A stretch of DNA of 64,000 bases from Thermatribacter sp048814795. Lineage in GTDB: Bacteria; Atribacterota; Atribacteria; Atribacterales; Thermatribacteraceae. The stretch spans positions 496,001 to 560,000 of the forward strand of contig CP184673.1 of the NCBI GenBank assembly GCA_048814795.1. Direction: 5' to 3'. The translations under genes were made by a program, and so were the position numbers. How positions within the stretch are numbered: the first letter of the stretch is position 1; the number at the start of each line of letters is the position of its first letter. Under the pieces are notes generated by a model. It did not search any database and was not told where the DNA came from. It worked only from the letters and a program-made list of their open reading frames with translations. Below, one piece after another: positions 8,326-17,995 of this stretch.

Positions 8326-9169
8326 AAAACGTTTTCCCCCTCAAGAAGAACTGGAAAATATGCGACTTCTTTTGCGCACTCTGCACCTGCACACGGTGTG
8401 TGAGGAAGCACGCTGCCCCAACATTGGTGAGTGTTTCCGCAGAGGAACAGCCACTTTCATGATTCTGGGTGAAGTATGCACTCGCAACTGCCGCTTCTGC
8501 GCAGTTAAAAAGGGGGTTCCTGCTCCTCTGGATCCTGAAGAACCTCGAAGGGTGGCCGAAGCAGCCCAGAAACTTAATTTAAGTCACGTGGTAATTACCT
8601 CGGTGACCCGGGATGACCTTGAAGATGGAGGAGCCTCGGTCTTTGCCCAGACAATTCGGAAGATACGCGAGTTGCTTCCTCAGGCCACGGTGGAGATACT
8701 TACTCCGGATTTCAAGGGTGATGAGCGTACCCTGCGCCTTTTGGCCGAAAGTCCTCCCGATGTTTTTAACCACAACCTGGAAACAGTGCCCCGGCTTTAT
8801 CCCCAGGTTCGTCCTCAAGCTTCTTATGAGCGTTCCTTGAAGGTACTTGAGCTTGCTAAACAGACGATGCCTGGGGTGTTCACCAAGTCAGGCCTGATGG
8901 TGGGATTGGGTGAGAATCGAGAAGAAGTTATTTCGGTTCTCGAGGATTTGAGGGGCGTAAACTGTGACATTATAACCATAGGTCAGTATCTGCGTCCCAC
9001 CATGCAGCACCTCCCTGTGGCCCGCTTTGTACCTCCTGAGGAGTTCGAGGAATACGAAAAAATTGCTTACTCCCTGGGTTTTAACTGGGTGGCCAGTGGC
9101 CCTTTTGTGCGCAGTTCTTATCTTGCTGACGCCTTTTTTGAGGCTCTGGAAAAAGGTGCTCAGGAATGA
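8306..9169 (+). CDS. lipA: Lipoyl synthase LipA (radical SAM)
   Basis: LipA inserts two sulfurs into the octanoyl chain made by LipB. The auxiliary cluster motif CEEARCPNIGEC (Cx4Cx5C, near residue 31) and the radical-SAM motif CTRNCRFC (Cx3Cx2C, near residue 57) are both complete, and the C-terminal RSSY element that ligates the auxiliary cluster is present (VRSSYLA). The start is taken as TTG at 8306 with AGGAGAG eight bases upstream; a longer ATG version from 8267 would sit deep inside lipB. It overlaps lipB by about 20 bases. Confidence 0.94.
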   Translation: MLPSWIKKRFPPQEELENMRLLLRTLHLHTVCEEARCPNIGECFRRGTATFMILGEVCTRNCRFCAVKKGVPAPLDPEEPRRVAEAAQKLNLSHVVITSVTRDDLEDGGASVFAQTIRKIRELLPQATVEILTPDFKGDERTLRLLAESPPDVFNHNLETVPRLYPQVRPQASYERSLKVLELAKQTMPGVFTKSGLMVGLGENREEVISVLEDLRGVNCDIITIGQYLRPTMQHLPVARFVPPEEFEEYEKIAYSLGFNWVASGPFVRSSYLADAFFEALEKGAQE

Positions 9170-9681
9170 TCTGGTTTCTGCTAATTTTGCTGTTTGGTAG
9201 CTTTCTTTTTATAGGCTGGCTTTTGCCAGTTTTTTTTGTGGGTATTCCCTGGCAACCCACCGACATGCAGAGGGTCAGGAAAATGCTCTCCATGAGCGAG
9301 GTTCGTCCCGGGGAAGTGGTTTACGATCTGGGTTGTGGAGATGGGCGCATTCTCATCTGTGCTGCCCGGGAATTTGGAGCCCGGGCGGTAGGCATCGAAC
9401 TCAATCCCTGGTTATATTTTCTGGCTAAGCTCAAAGTTTTCCTGCTGGGTCTCTCGGGGCGGGTCAAAGTCTACTGGGGTAACATCCATAATTTTCCCCT
9501 CCACGAAGCTGATGTGGTCACCATCTTTCTGTTCCAGCACGTAAACGATCAGCTGGAAAAAAAGTTCGCTGCAGAGCTCAAACCGGGAGCAAGGATAGTT
9601 TCTTATGTGTGGGTTCTTAAAAATTGGGAGCCCGTCATGGTGGACACCGTGGGACGCCTCTATCTTTACCGCAAGGAGTAG
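9166..9681 (+). CDS. Membrane-anchored class I SAM-dependent methyltransferase
   Basis: A 171-residue protein beginning with one hydrophobic segment (residues 2-26), then a small Rossmann methyltransferase domain with the SAM motif VVYDLGCGDGRI near residue 47 and an acidic VGIEL strand end. The ATG overlaps the lipA stop (ATGA), so it is translationally coupled. The substrate is unknown. A link to lipoate metabolism is suggested only by position. Confidence 0.75.
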   Translation: MIWFLLILLFGSFLFIGWLLPVFFVGIPWQPTDMQRVRKMLSMSEVRPGEVVYDLGCGDGRILICAAREFGARAVGIELNPWLYFLAKLKVFLLGLSGRVKVYWGNIHNFPLHEADVVTIFLFQHVNDQLEKKFAAELKPGARIVSYVWVLKNWEPVMVDTVGRLYLYRKE

Positions 9682-9695
9682 CTGTTTTGGAAAGA

Positions 9696-9728
9696 GGCCA
9701 CTGGTCGGCCATTCCCCAGTGGCCTTTT
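9696..9728 (+). terminator. Intrinsic terminator, probably shared by converging operons
   Basis: Arms GGCCACTGG (9696-9704) and CCAGTGGCC (9716-9724) pair perfectly and are followed by TTTTCTTT. It lies between the end of the lipBA operon and the convergent end of the leu operon; the T-run is better on the plus strand. Confidence 0.8.
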
Positions 9729-9730
9729 CT

Positions 9731-10225
9731 TTATCTGGCGACTTTCTTTTTGACGTAGTTCATCAGTCCGCCTTCCCGAACGATGTTCTGAATGAAAGGA
9801 GGGAAGGGGGCAATGGTCAATGTTTTACCGGTGGTCAGGTTAGCAATTTCTCCTTTTTCAAAATCAATTTCCACTTCATCCCCTTCATTTATTATTTTGG
9901 TAGCTTCAGGATGTTCCACGATGGGCAGGCCAATGTTGATGGCGTTGCGATAGAAAATGCGGGCGAAAGAGTCAGCGATGATAGCCTGAACACCGGAGGC
10001 TTTTATGGATAAAGGGGCATGCTCCCGGGAGGAGCCGCAACCAAAGTTTTTCCCTGCTACCAGGATGGTCTGGGGGGTAACCCGTTCCCGAAAAGTGGGA
10101 TCCAGGTCCTCCATGCAGTGCTCTTTCAGGACCTGCGGGTCAGTTGTGGTAAGGTAACGGGCAGGAATTATCACGTCGGTATCCACGTTGTCTCCATATT
10201 TGATAACTTTGCCTTTTATTTTCAC
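9731..10225 (-). CDS. leuD: 3-isopropylmalate dehydratase small subunit
   Basis: The small (swivel domain) subunit of isopropylmalate isomerase, which interconverts 2- and 3-isopropylmalate in leucine synthesis. Diagnostic sequence includes YGDNVDTDVIIPARYL near residue 10 and GKNFGCGSSREHAP near residue 60. Its 164 residues are typical of the short archaeal/clostridial-type LeuD rather than the roughly 200-residue enterobacterial form. A GTG at 10225 is chosen because GAGGTGG lies just upstream; a TTG at 10240 would start inside that ribosome binding site. Last gene of the ilv-leu operon. Confidence 0.93.
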   Translation of the reverse strand: MKIKGKVIKYGDNVDTDVIIPARYLTTTDPQVLKEHCMEDLDPTFRERVTPQTILVAGKNFGCGSSREHAPLSIKASGVQAIIADSFARIFYRNAINIGLPIVEHPEATKIINEGDEVEIDFEKGEIANLTTGKTLTIAPFPPFIQNIVREGGLMNYVKKKVAR

Positions 10226-10236
10226 CTTTAACCACC

Positions 10237-11499
10237 TCAAATTTTATCTGGAGCGGTTATGTAACCAGCAACTGCTGAACTGGCAACAATATAGGGGTTG
10301 GCTAGGTAGACCTCGCTTTTCACGTGGCCCATTCTGCCCACGAAGTTGCGGTTGGTGGTGGAAACACAGCGCTCACCTTCTGCAAGCACTCCCAGGTGTC
10401 CACCCAGACAGGGGCCACAGGAGGGTGGCGCAATCACCGCTCCTGCTTCCAGGAATATTTCGAGAAGTCCCTCTTTTTCCGCTTGAAGCAGAACTTTGGG
10501 GCTTCCCGGGAAAATCAGGGTTCGCACCCGGGGGTGAACTTTTCTGCCCTTGAGGACTGAAGCGGCCATGCGCAGATCTTCTATCCTTCCGTTGGTACAG
10601 GAACCAATCACTGCTTGCTGAATCTCTATGCGGGGTAAGGAATACACCGAGCGGGCGTTTTCGGGAAGGTGAGGCAATGCTACCTGAGGTTCTATGGAGC
10701 TTACTTCAATCTCCAGCACTTCTTTCCACTCCGCGTTCGGGTCAGAAGAATATATCTTTGGTTCACGCTTTACTCCGGTCTGGGCCACGTATTCAAGTGT
10801 TTTCTGATCCACTTCCATGATTCCATTTTTAGCTCCAGCTTCGATAGCCATGTTGGCCATGGTGAAACGCTCATCCATGGAGAGCTCTGCAATCACCGGC
10901 CCACAGAACTCCATGGCACAGTAGCGGGCACCATCTACTCCAATTTTTCCGATGGTGAAGAGAATGAGGTCTTTTCCAGTCACAAAGGGCTTTCTCTTTC
11001 CCTGGTAAACAAACTTAATCGAGGGGGGTACCTTTAACCAGGTGGTTCCGGTTACCCAGGCGGCTGCAAGGTCGGTGCTGCCCATGCCGGTTGAAAAAGC
11101 TCCCAGAGCGCCATAGGTGCAGGTGTGAGAGTCTGCCCCGATCACCAGATCACCGGGTATAACCAGACCAAGTTCGGGAAGCAACACGTGTTCTATGCCT
11201 ACCCGGCCTCCTTCGAAAAAGTGGGGGATACCAAACTTTTCGGCAAACTCCCGCATCAGCTTTACATTTTGCGCTGAAGCAATGTCTTTGGCCGGTGTGT
11301 TGTGATCAGCTACCAGGGCTATTTTTTGGGGGTCTGCCACCTGCTCTATGCCGTGTTTTTGCATTTCCCGGATGCTCAGGGGAGCAGTGATGTCGTTGGC
11401 CAGAGCCAGGTCTATTTTGACTTCCACCAGGTCTCCTGGCTGAACTCTTTCCTTTTCGGCATGAGCGGCTATTATCTTTTCAGTTATGGTCATTGCCAT
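10237..11499 (-). CDS. leuC: 3-isopropylmalate dehydratase large subunit
   Basis: The aconitase-family catalytic subunit that holds the 4Fe-4S cluster together with LeuD. The family core GADSHTCTYGALGAFSTGMG is near residue 130 and the cluster cysteines lie in GSCTNGR and PPSCGPCLGG. It has about 420 residues, the length of the clostridial/archaeal HacA/LeuC type. The ATG at 11499 is preferred, about ten bases after a GGGAG element; a TTG at 11508 is also in frame. It overlaps the end of leuA by a few bases. The homoaconitase/isopropylmalate specificity is settled by the neighbours. Confidence 0.92.
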   Translation of the reverse strand: MAMTITEKIIAAHAEKERVQPGDLVEVKIDLALANDITAPLSIREMQKHGIEQVADPQKIALVADHNTPAKDIASAQNVKLMREFAEKFGIPHFFEGGRVGIEHVLLPELGLVIPGDLVIGADSHTCTYGALGAFSTGMGSTDLAAAWVTGTTWLKVPPSIKFVYQGKRKPFVTGKDLILFTIGKIGVDGARYCAMEFCGPVIAELSMDERFTMANMAIEAGAKNGIMEVDQKTLEYVAQTGVKREPKIYSSDPNAEWKEVLEIEVSSIEPQVALPHLPENARSVYSLPRIEIQQAVIGSCTNGRIEDLRMAASVLKGRKVHPRVRTLIFPGSPKVLLQAEKEGLLEIFLEAGAVIAPPSCGPCLGGHLGVLAEGERCVSTTNRNFVGRMGHVKSEVYLANPYIVASSAVAGYITAPDKI

Positions 11500-11504
11500 G
11501 GTTA

Positions 11505-13055
11505 TCAACTCTCCCGATAGTCTTTTTGAGGATTGAGTTTTTTCTCCTGGGCCATTTTGTTAATCGCTGAAAGATAGGCTATCACACTGGCTACCACTAC
11601 ATCCTGGCTGGAGCCTCTCCCCACGTATACTTTTTCGTCTCCAAAGATACGCACCAGCACTTCACCCAGAGCTTCGGTGCCTCCGGATATGGACTGCAGG
11701 GTAAAGTTCACCAGATCTGGAGAGATGCCCAGCATTTTGCTTATCGCCTTGTAAGCGGCATCCACTGGTCCCACCCCTGTGGCTACTCCCTCCAGGGTTT
11801 TTCCGTCCGCAGTCTTTAGTCTGACGGTTGCAGTGGGCAGGATGTTGTTTCCTGAGCAGACATGCACGAAATCAAGCTGGTATGTTTCCTCCTGCTTGGT
11901 TATTTCCTCAGAGACAATGGTTTCCAGGTCTGCTTCGGTAATATGCTTTTTCTGGTCGGCAAGTTGTTTGAAGCGAACGAAAGCTTTGTTGAGTTCTTCT
12001 TCACTCAGGTGGTAGCCCAGCTCTTCAAGTTTTTTGGCAAAGGCGTGTCGACCGGAGTGCTTGCCCAGAACCAGTACTTTTTCCTGCCGCCCAATGAGGC
12101 GGGCATCCATTATTTCGTAGGTGAGTCTTTCCTTGAGCACTCCATCCTGGTGAATGCCGGATTCGTGCGCGAAAGCATTGTCACCCACCACTGCCTTGTT
12201 GGGCTGAACCAGCATCCCTGTGAGCTGGCTAACCAGGCGGCTGGTACGGTAGATTTCCTGGTAGTTTATGTCGGTCTGAGCTTGGAAAAATTCCCTGCGT
12301 ACGTGCAAAGCCATGACTATTTCTTCCAGCGCAGCATTGCCGGCCCGTTCCCCGATACCGTTCACAGTGCACTCTACCTGGCTGGCTCCACCCTGAATGG
12401 CCAGAAGAGAATTGGCAACTGCCAGTCCCAGGTCGTTGTGGCAGTGCACTGAAATGGTTGCTTTTTCTATGCCTCTTACGTTCTTTAAAAGGTACTCGAT
12501 AAGCTCTTTCATTTCCAGAGGTGTAATGTAACCGACTGTGTCGGGAACGTTGATGGTGGTTGCCCCTGCTTCAATCACCGCAGAGTAGATTTGAGCCAGA
12601 TATTCCCAGTCAGAGCGGGTAGCGTCTTCGGCTGAAAACTCCACATAGGGACTGAAACTTTTCGCTTTTTTAACTGCCCAGACTGCCTGCTCCAAGGCCT
12701 GTTCCCGGGTAAGGCGCAACTTGTGTTTTAAGTGAATGTCAGAAGTGGCGATGAAAGTATGGATAACGGGAGTTTCAGCGTAGCGGATGGACTCCCAGGC
12801 CACTTCGATGTCTTTTTCCCTGGCCCGGGCCAGGGCGCAAATGGCCGGACCCTTTATCTCCCGGGCTACAGCTTTAACGGCTTCCGCATCACCAGGTGAG
12901 GCAATGGGGAAGCCGGCTTCAATTATATCCACCCTGAGGCGGGCAAGCTGTCGGGCTATTTCCAGTTTTTCGTGAACGTTCAGAGCCACGCCGGGAGACT
13001 GCTCTCCGTCTCTCAGGGTGGTGTCAAAGATCAGAATTTTTTTCAAGATGCTCAC
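11505..13055 (-). CDS. leuA: 2-isopropylmalate synthase
   Basis: LeuA condenses acetyl-CoA with 2-ketoisovalerate, the first committed step to leucine. The N-terminal HMGL-like TIM barrel carries FDTTLRDGEQSPG (residue 9 on) and the metal-binding HCHNDLGLAVAN near residue 202. The LeuA dimer/regulatory domain, target of leucine feedback, occupies about residues 385-510 and contains TGVGPVDAAYKAI. At 516 residues it is a full-length type 1 enzyme. It starts with GTG. Confidence 0.95.
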   Translation of the reverse strand: MSILKKILIFDTTLRDGEQSPGVALNVHEKLEIARQLARLRVDIIEAGFPIASPGDAEAVKAVAREIKGPAICALARAREKDIEVAWESIRYAETPVIHTFIATSDIHLKHKLRLTREQALEQAVWAVKKAKSFSPYVEFSAEDATRSDWEYLAQIYSAVIEAGATTINVPDTVGYITPLEMKELIEYLLKNVRGIEKATISVHCHNDLGLAVANSLLAIQGGASQVECTVNGIGERAGNAALEEIVMALHVRREFFQAQTDINYQEIYRTSRLVSQLTGMLVQPNKAVVGDNAFAHESGIHQDGVLKERLTYEIMDARLIGRQEKVLVLGKHSGRHAFAKKLEELGYHLSEEELNKAFVRFKQLADQKKHITEADLETIVSEEITKQEETYQLDFVHVCSGNNILPTATVRLKTADGKTLEGVATGVGPVDAAYKAISKMLGISPDLVNFTLQSISGGTEALGEVLVRIFGDEKVYVGRGSSQDVVVASVIAYLSAINKMAQEKKLNPQKDYRES

Positions 13056-13062
13056 CCCCGCT

Positions 13063-14055
13063 TTATTTGGAAAGCCAGGGCATCATCCCACGCAATTTTT
13101 CACCGACCTTTTCAATTAAGTGCTGCTGGTCTTTTTCACGCAGGGCGTGGTAGACGGGACGGTTAGCCTGGTTCTCCAGAATCCACTCCCGGGCAAAACT
13201 TCCATCCTGAATTTCCTCCAGGATGCGTTCCATTTCCTCTCTCACTGCACAGTTTATGATGCGCGGCCCGCGAGTAAGGTCGCCATATTCTGCGGTGTCG
13301 CTGATCACGCTGCGCATGTGGGCTATACCGCCTTCATACACCAGGTCCACGATGAGCTTCATCTCGTGCAGGCATTCAAAATAAGCCACTTCGGGCTGGT
13401 ACCCGGCTTCTACCAGTGTTTCGAATCCGGCCTTGATAAGTGCAGTCAGGCCTCCACAGAGCACGGCCTGCTCACCGAAAAGATCGGTTTCGGTTTCCTC
13501 AGCAAAAGTGGTTTCAATAACCCCGCAACGGGTGGAGCCAATGCCTTTGGCGTAGGCCAGGGCCAGGTCTTTGGCCTTTCCGGTTGCGTTCTGGTACACG
13601 GCGATGAGCGAAGGCACACCCTTTCCTTCTTCATACATTCTGCGTACCAGGTCTCCAGGTCCTTTGGGTGCAACCATAATGACGTCTACGTCCTGAGGAG
13701 GTACGATTTGCTTGTAGTGAATGTTGAAACCGTGGGAAAACATCAGTGCTTTTCCGGAAGAGAGATGCTTGGCAATGGATTCCCTGTAAATGGATGGCTG
13801 GTACTGGTCGGGAGCAAGCATCTGGATGAGGTCTGCACTTTGAGCAGCTTCTTCAGCGGATACCGGTTCAAAACCGGTTTTTTTGGCTTTTTCATAACCG
13901 GGAGTTCCGGGTAACTCAGCTACGATGACCTCAAGGCCGCTGTCCCTCAGGTTCTGAGCCTGAGCGCTTCCCTGACTTCCAAAACCAATAATGGCAATTT
14001 TCTTGCCTTTCAGAAGCTCAAGATTTGCATCCTGATCATAGTATATCTGGGCCAT
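13063..14055 (-). CDS. ilvC: Ketol-acid reductoisomerase (class I)
   Basis: IlvC isomerises and reduces acetolactate or acetohydroxybutyrate. The N-terminal Rossmann nucleotide-binding motif IGFGSQGSAQAQNLRDSG is near residue 22, and the catalytic metal ligands lie in TETDLFGEQAVLCGG near residue 190. At 330 residues it is the short class I form. It sits seven bases upstream of leuA and 14 bases downstream of ilvN. Confidence 0.96.
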   Translation of the reverse strand: MAQIYYDQDANLELLKGKKIAIIGFGSQGSAQAQNLRDSGLEVIVAELPGTPGYEKAKKTGFEPVSAEEAAQSADLIQMLAPDQYQPSIYRESIAKHLSSGKALMFSHGFNIHYKQIVPPQDVDVIMVAPKGPGDLVRRMYEEGKGVPSLIAVYQNATGKAKDLALAYAKGIGSTRCGVIETTFAEETETDLFGEQAVLCGGLTALIKAGFETLVEAGYQPEVAYFECLHEMKLIVDLVYEGGIAHMRSVISDTAEYGDLTRGPRIINCAVREEMERILEEIQDGSFAREWILENQANRPVYHALREKDQQHLIEKVGEKLRGMMPWLSK

Positions 14056-14069
14056 GCTTTTAACCCCCT

Positions 14070-14555
14070 TTAGAGAGATTGATATCCTCGGGCAAGAGCA
14101 ATCCTGCCCGTTCTTACCATTTCGATAATACCGTACTTCTTGAGAAGCTGTTCCAGAGCGTCTATCTTGTCTGGGGTTCCGGTAACTTCAATCATCAGAC
14201 TTTTCTCAGCCACATCCACGACCCGGGCACGGAAGATCTCTACAGTCTGCACGATTTCTCCCCGCAGAGCAGAAGGTGCATTCACTTTTATAAGCGCCAG
14301 TTCACGATCCACGAAGCTGGTGTTGGTGAAGTCGCCCACCTTGATGGTATCAATTAGCTTATAAAGTTGCTTGCTTATCTGCTCCAGAATATCTTCATCG
14401 CCTTCGACAACCAGGGTTATACGCGATATGGTGGGATCCTGAGTGGGACCGACTGCCAGACTTTCTATGTTGTAGCCCCGCCGGGCGAAGAGAGAAGCAA
14501 TGCGCGCCAGCACCCGGGGTTTGTTTTCCACCAGAACTGATATGACGTGCTGCAA
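14070..14555 (-). CDS. ilvN: Acetolactate synthase small (regulatory) subunit
   Basis: A 161-residue regulatory subunit with the N-terminal ACT domain (VENKPRVLARIASLFARRGYNIESL) and the C-terminal ALS_ss_C domain. It stimulates the catalytic subunit and confers valine sensitivity in the family. The start is TTG at 14555, six bases after an AAGGAGGG element. It is separated by only two bases from ilvB. Confidence 0.95.
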   Translation of the reverse strand: MQHVISVLVENKPRVLARIASLFARRGYNIESLAVGPTQDPTISRITLVVEGDEDILEQISKQLYKLIDTIKVGDFTNTSFVDRELALIKVNAPSALRGEIVQTVEIFRARVVDVAEKSLMIEVTGTPDKIDALEQLLKKYGIIEMVRTGRIALARGYQSL

Positions 14556-14557
14556 GA

Positions 14558-16246
14558 TTAACCCTCCTTTCCTGGTTCCCCAAGGATCATCTCGTCAAGG
14601 GACTTACCCGGGGGAACAAAAGGATACACATTTTCTTCTTCTTCGATATGACAATCAACGAGTACCGGGCGATTTTCAATGCTCAGTGCTTTGCTAATGG
14701 CCTCTTCAAGCTCCGCTTCGTTTTTAACACTTATGCCTTCTGCACCAAAGGAGCAGGCAAGTTGAGCAAGGTCCGGATTCTTAAGCTGGGTACAGGAATA
14801 ACGCCCTTTGTAAAAGCATCCCTGCCACTGACGTACCATTCCTAAGTAGGAGTTGTTTAACACGAATATTTTGATAGGCAGGCAGTAGTTACAGGCGGTA
14901 ACCAGCTCCTGAATTTTCATCATGATGCTGCCGTCGCCTGAGAAAAGCACCACCAGCTTATCGGGATTTCCAATTTGAGCGCCCACCGCTGCAGGCAAAC
15001 CATAACCCATGGTGCCCAGACCTCCGGAGCTCGCCCAGCGTCGGGGCTCATCGAGGAGATAAAGTTGAGCAGCCCACATCTGATGTTGTCCTACATCGGT
15101 AATCACAATGGCTTTGCCTTTGGTTAATTCATAGACCTTTTCAACCACCGAGTGGGGTAGTAATTTTTTGCTTTCCTTGCGGGGCGGTTGATATTCTTTC
15201 TTCCACTCCTCTATTTCCTGTAGCCAGTGGGAGTGCTTTTTGGGTGTGGTTCTTTTGAGCAGCTCTTCAAGAACCAGCTTGGCATCGCCTACGATAGGGA
15301 TATGAGTTTTGACATTTTTGCCGATTTCAGCAGGGTCGATGTCAATGTGAATTATGGTTTGGGCATTCCTGGCGAAGGTTTTTAAATTTCCAGTGACTCT
15401 ATCGTCGAAGCGCGCACCCACGGCGATAAGCAGGTCGCAGTTCATTATCGCTTTATTGGCCCAGTAGGTGCCATGCATGCCCAGCATTCCCAGCGAGAGG
15501 CGATGGTGTTCCGGGAAAGCTCCTTTGCCCATCAGAGTGTGGGTGACCGGAATTTCTGTTTTTTCGGCAAGCTCAAGGAGCGTCCTTGAGGCACCCGAAG
15601 CAACCACGCCACCGCCAATGTAGAGAAGGGGTTTCTGGGCTTTTTCAATGGCCTGGGCAGCAAGGTTTATCTGGTTGATATGACCCTGATAGGTTGGTTT
15701 GTAGCCCGGAATTTCCACCGTTTCGGGAAAGGTAAATTCTGCTTCCTGCTGCTGTACGTCTTTGGGAAGGTCAATGAGCACTGGTCCGGGACGTCCGGTG
15801 GAGGCAATGTGAAATGCTTCCCTGACTATGATGGGCAGTTCCTCAATACGGGTGACCAGGAAGTTGTGTTTGGTTATGGGCATGGTGATACCAGTAACGT
15901 CTGCCTCCTGAAAAGCATCCTTACCAATCAGTTTGGTGGGCACCTGGCCGGTTATGGCTACCACGGGAACTGAGTCCATGTAAGCAGTGGCTAAGCCGGT
16001 AGTCAGATTGGTTGCTCCCGGTCCGGAAGTTGCAACGCAGACCCCGACTTTTCCAGTGGTTCTTGCATAACCGTCAGCTGCATGGGCAGCTCCCTGTTCG
16101 TGGCGCACCAGAACGTGCTTGATTTCAGGAGTGTCAAAGATCGCGTCATAGATGTCGATCACTGCGCCTCCTGGATAGCCAAAAATCACCTCCACGCCTT
16201 CTCGCTTGAGAAGCTCTATTAACATTTGTGCTCCTTTCATCTTCAA
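14558..16246 (-). CDS. ilvB: Acetolactate synthase large (catalytic) subunit
   Basis: A thiamine-diphosphate enzyme that makes acetolactate or acetohydroxybutyrate. The N-terminal Pyr domain has the catalytic Glu region (VRHEQGAAHAADGYAR), a central FAD domain follows, and the C-terminal PP domain has the ThDP motif GDGSIMM...NNSYLGM. It is full length (about 562 aa). The start is TTG 16246 or ATG 16240: AGGTGA lies eight bases before the TTG. The region upstream joins directly to ilvD. Confidence 0.95.
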   Translation of the reverse strand: MKMKGAQMLIELLKREGVEVIFGYPGGAVIDIYDAIFDTPEIKHVLVRHEQGAAHAADGYARTTGKVGVCVATSGPGATNLTTGLATAYMDSVPVVAITGQVPTKLIGKDAFQEADVTGITMPITKHNFLVTRIEELPIIVREAFHIASTGRPGPVLIDLPKDVQQQEAEFTFPETVEIPGYKPTYQGHINQINLAAQAIEKAQKPLLYIGGGVVASGASRTLLELAEKTEIPVTHTLMGKGAFPEHHRLSLGMLGMHGTYWANKAIMNCDLLIAVGARFDDRVTGNLKTFARNAQTIIHIDIDPAEIGKNVKTHIPIVGDAKLVLEELLKRTTPKKHSHWLQEIEEWKKEYQPPRKESKKLLPHSVVEKVYELTKGKAIVITDVGQHQMWAAQLYLLDEPRRWASSGGLGTMGYGLPAAVGAQIGNPDKLVVLFSGDGSIMMKIQELVTACNYCLPIKIFVLNNSYLGMVRQWQGCFYKGRYSCTQLKNPDLAQLACSFGAEGISVKNEAELEEAISKALSIENRPVLVDCHIEEEENVYPFVPPGKSLDEMILGEPGKEG

Positions 16247-16262
16247 GACCAATCACCTCTTT

Positions 16263-17918
16263 CTAAGTCATGGAAGCTCCTTGATGGGTGGGTCGAGCAA
16301 GTCTTGCATAGCGGGCAAGGAGCCCCCGAGTATATTTGGGCGGAGGAGGAACAAAGTTTTCCCTGCGCTTTTTAAGTTCCGCTTCTTCCACCAGGAGTTC
16401 TATTTTGCGCTGGGGTATGTCGATAAGGATTTCGTCACCATCTTTGATTAAAGCAATGGGTCCTCCCTCAAAGGCTTCAGGGCTTATGTGACCAATGCAG
16501 GGTCCCCGCGTTCCACCTGAAAACCGTCCATCGGTGATGAGTGCCACATCCCTGCTTAGGCCCATACCCACGATGGCTGAGGTGGGTGCCAGCATTTCTC
16601 GCATGCCCGGACCACCTTTTGGTCCTTCATACCTGATGACAATGACGCTTCCTTTCTGAATTTTTCCGCTGGTGATAGCCTGCATGGCTTCTTCTTCGCT
16701 GTTAAAGCACATGGCCTTACCTCTGAAAACACGCGTCTCGGGGTCCACTGCTGACTGCTTGACCACAGAACCTTCTGGGGCAAGGGAGCCGTAGAGGACG
16801 GCAATTCCTCCTTCTCTGGAGTGAGGATTGTCCAGGCTGCGAATGACTTCTCGATCTATAAACTTGACGCTTTGCTGTATCTCCCGGATGGATTTTCCGG
16901 ATACTGTGGGATTATCCTCGACCAGGTCAGCGAGTGTTTTGAGGACTGCAGGAATGCCTCCTGCAAAGTGCAGATCTTCCATGAACAACTCGCCGGCTGG
17001 GCGAAGCATCACCAGATGGGGGACTTTCCGGGAAAGTTCATCAAAAGTGTTGAGGTTGATTGTTTCTTCTCCCAGCTCTCTGGCCAGGGCCAGAAGGTGC
17101 AGCACGGTGTTGGTGGAGCCTCCCAGCGCAAGATCCATGGTGATAGCATTGCGCAGGGCAGAAGTGGTCATTATGCTTTTAGGGGTAATATTTTCCCGGA
17201 CTAACTCCACGATTCGCATTCCGCTTTGATAAGCAATTCTCTTTTTTTCAGCAAGTACCGCCGGAGCAGTGCCGCAAAAAGGAAGGCTCATTCCCATGGT
17301 TTCAGTGAGACAGGCCATGGTGTTAGCGGTGTATAGACCCTGGCAGGAGCCGGCTCCGGGACAGGCTTCCATCTCCAGTTCATGGAGCTCTTCCAGGGTT
17401 ATCTCACCTTTGTGGTAACGCCCGGCTGCTTCGAAAGTGTCCCTTACAAAGGAAAGCCTCTTTTTCTGGTAATGTCCGGCAAGCATAGGACCTGCAGTAA
17501 CGAATATGGCCGGTATGTTGAGTCTGGCCGCTGCCATGAGCATCCCGGGAGTAATTTTATCGCAGTTGGTGAGGAACACAATCCCGTCCAGAGCGTGTCC
17601 CTGAGCTACCGCTTCAATACCGTCGGCAATTACGTCTCTGCTGGGCAGGGAAAAACGCATGCCCTCATGTCCCATGGCGATACCATCGCATATGGCTGGT
17701 ACGCCAAATACAAAAGGTGTGCCACCCGCTGCTTCTATGCCTCGTTCAATAAATCGCTCCAGATCGCGCATCCCTACATGTCCTGGTACCAGGTCCGAAA
17801 AAGAGCTGGCAATACCTATGAGAGGGCGTTCCAGGGATTCGCGGCAGATACCGGTTGCAAAAAACAAAGACCGGTGCGGAGCTCGATCTGGACCGACTTT
17901 TACCGCTTTGCTTTTCAT
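16263..17918 (-). CDS. ilvD: Dihydroxy-acid dehydratase
   Basis: IlvD dehydrates dihydroxy acids to the 2-keto acids of valine and isoleucine synthesis and carries an Fe-S cluster. Cluster cysteines are seen in FLTNCDKITPGML and EACPGAGSCQGLYTANTM; the ALGGSTNTVLHLLA motif and DGRFSGGTRGPCIGH near the C-terminus are also typical. The ATG at 17918 has AGGAGGAG just upstream, so the protein is 551 aa; upstream in-frame codons belong to the leader. First gene of the operon, directly under the T-box. Confidence 0.95.
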   Translation of the reverse strand: MKSKAVKVGPDRAPHRSLFFATGICRESLERPLIGIASSFSDLVPGHVGMRDLERFIERGIEAAGGTPFVFGVPAICDGIAMGHEGMRFSLPSRDVIADGIEAVAQGHALDGIVFLTNCDKITPGMLMAAARLNIPAIFVTAGPMLAGHYQKKRLSFVRDTFEAAGRYHKGEITLEELHELEMEACPGAGSCQGLYTANTMACLTETMGMSLPFCGTAPAVLAEKKRIAYQSGMRIVELVRENITPKSIMTTSALRNAITMDLALGGSTNTVLHLLALARELGEETINLNTFDELSRKVPHLVMLRPAGELFMEDLHFAGGIPAVLKTLADLVEDNPTVSGKSIREIQQSVKFIDREVIRSLDNPHSREGGIAVLYGSLAPEGSVVKQSAVDPETRVFRGKAMCFNSEEEAMQAITSGKIQKGSVIVIRYEGPKGGPGMREMLAPTSAIVGMGLSRDVALITDGRFSGGTRGPCIGHISPEAFEGGPIALIKDGDEILIDIPQRKIELLVEEAELKKRRENFVPPPPKYTRGLLARYARLARPTHQGASMT

Positions 17919-17960
17919 CCTCACTCCTCCTTTCTGAAAAAAGTGTGAACCTACTAACAA

Positions 17961-17995
17961 AATACCCCTCGTCCCCATAAGGGACGAGGGGTATT
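17961..17995 (-). terminator. Leader terminator of the T-box
   Basis: A perfect 15-base-pair stem (AATACCCCTCGTCCC with its complement) and a four-base loop, followed on the minus strand by a short T-rich stretch. It is mutually exclusive with the antiterminator. Confidence 0.9.
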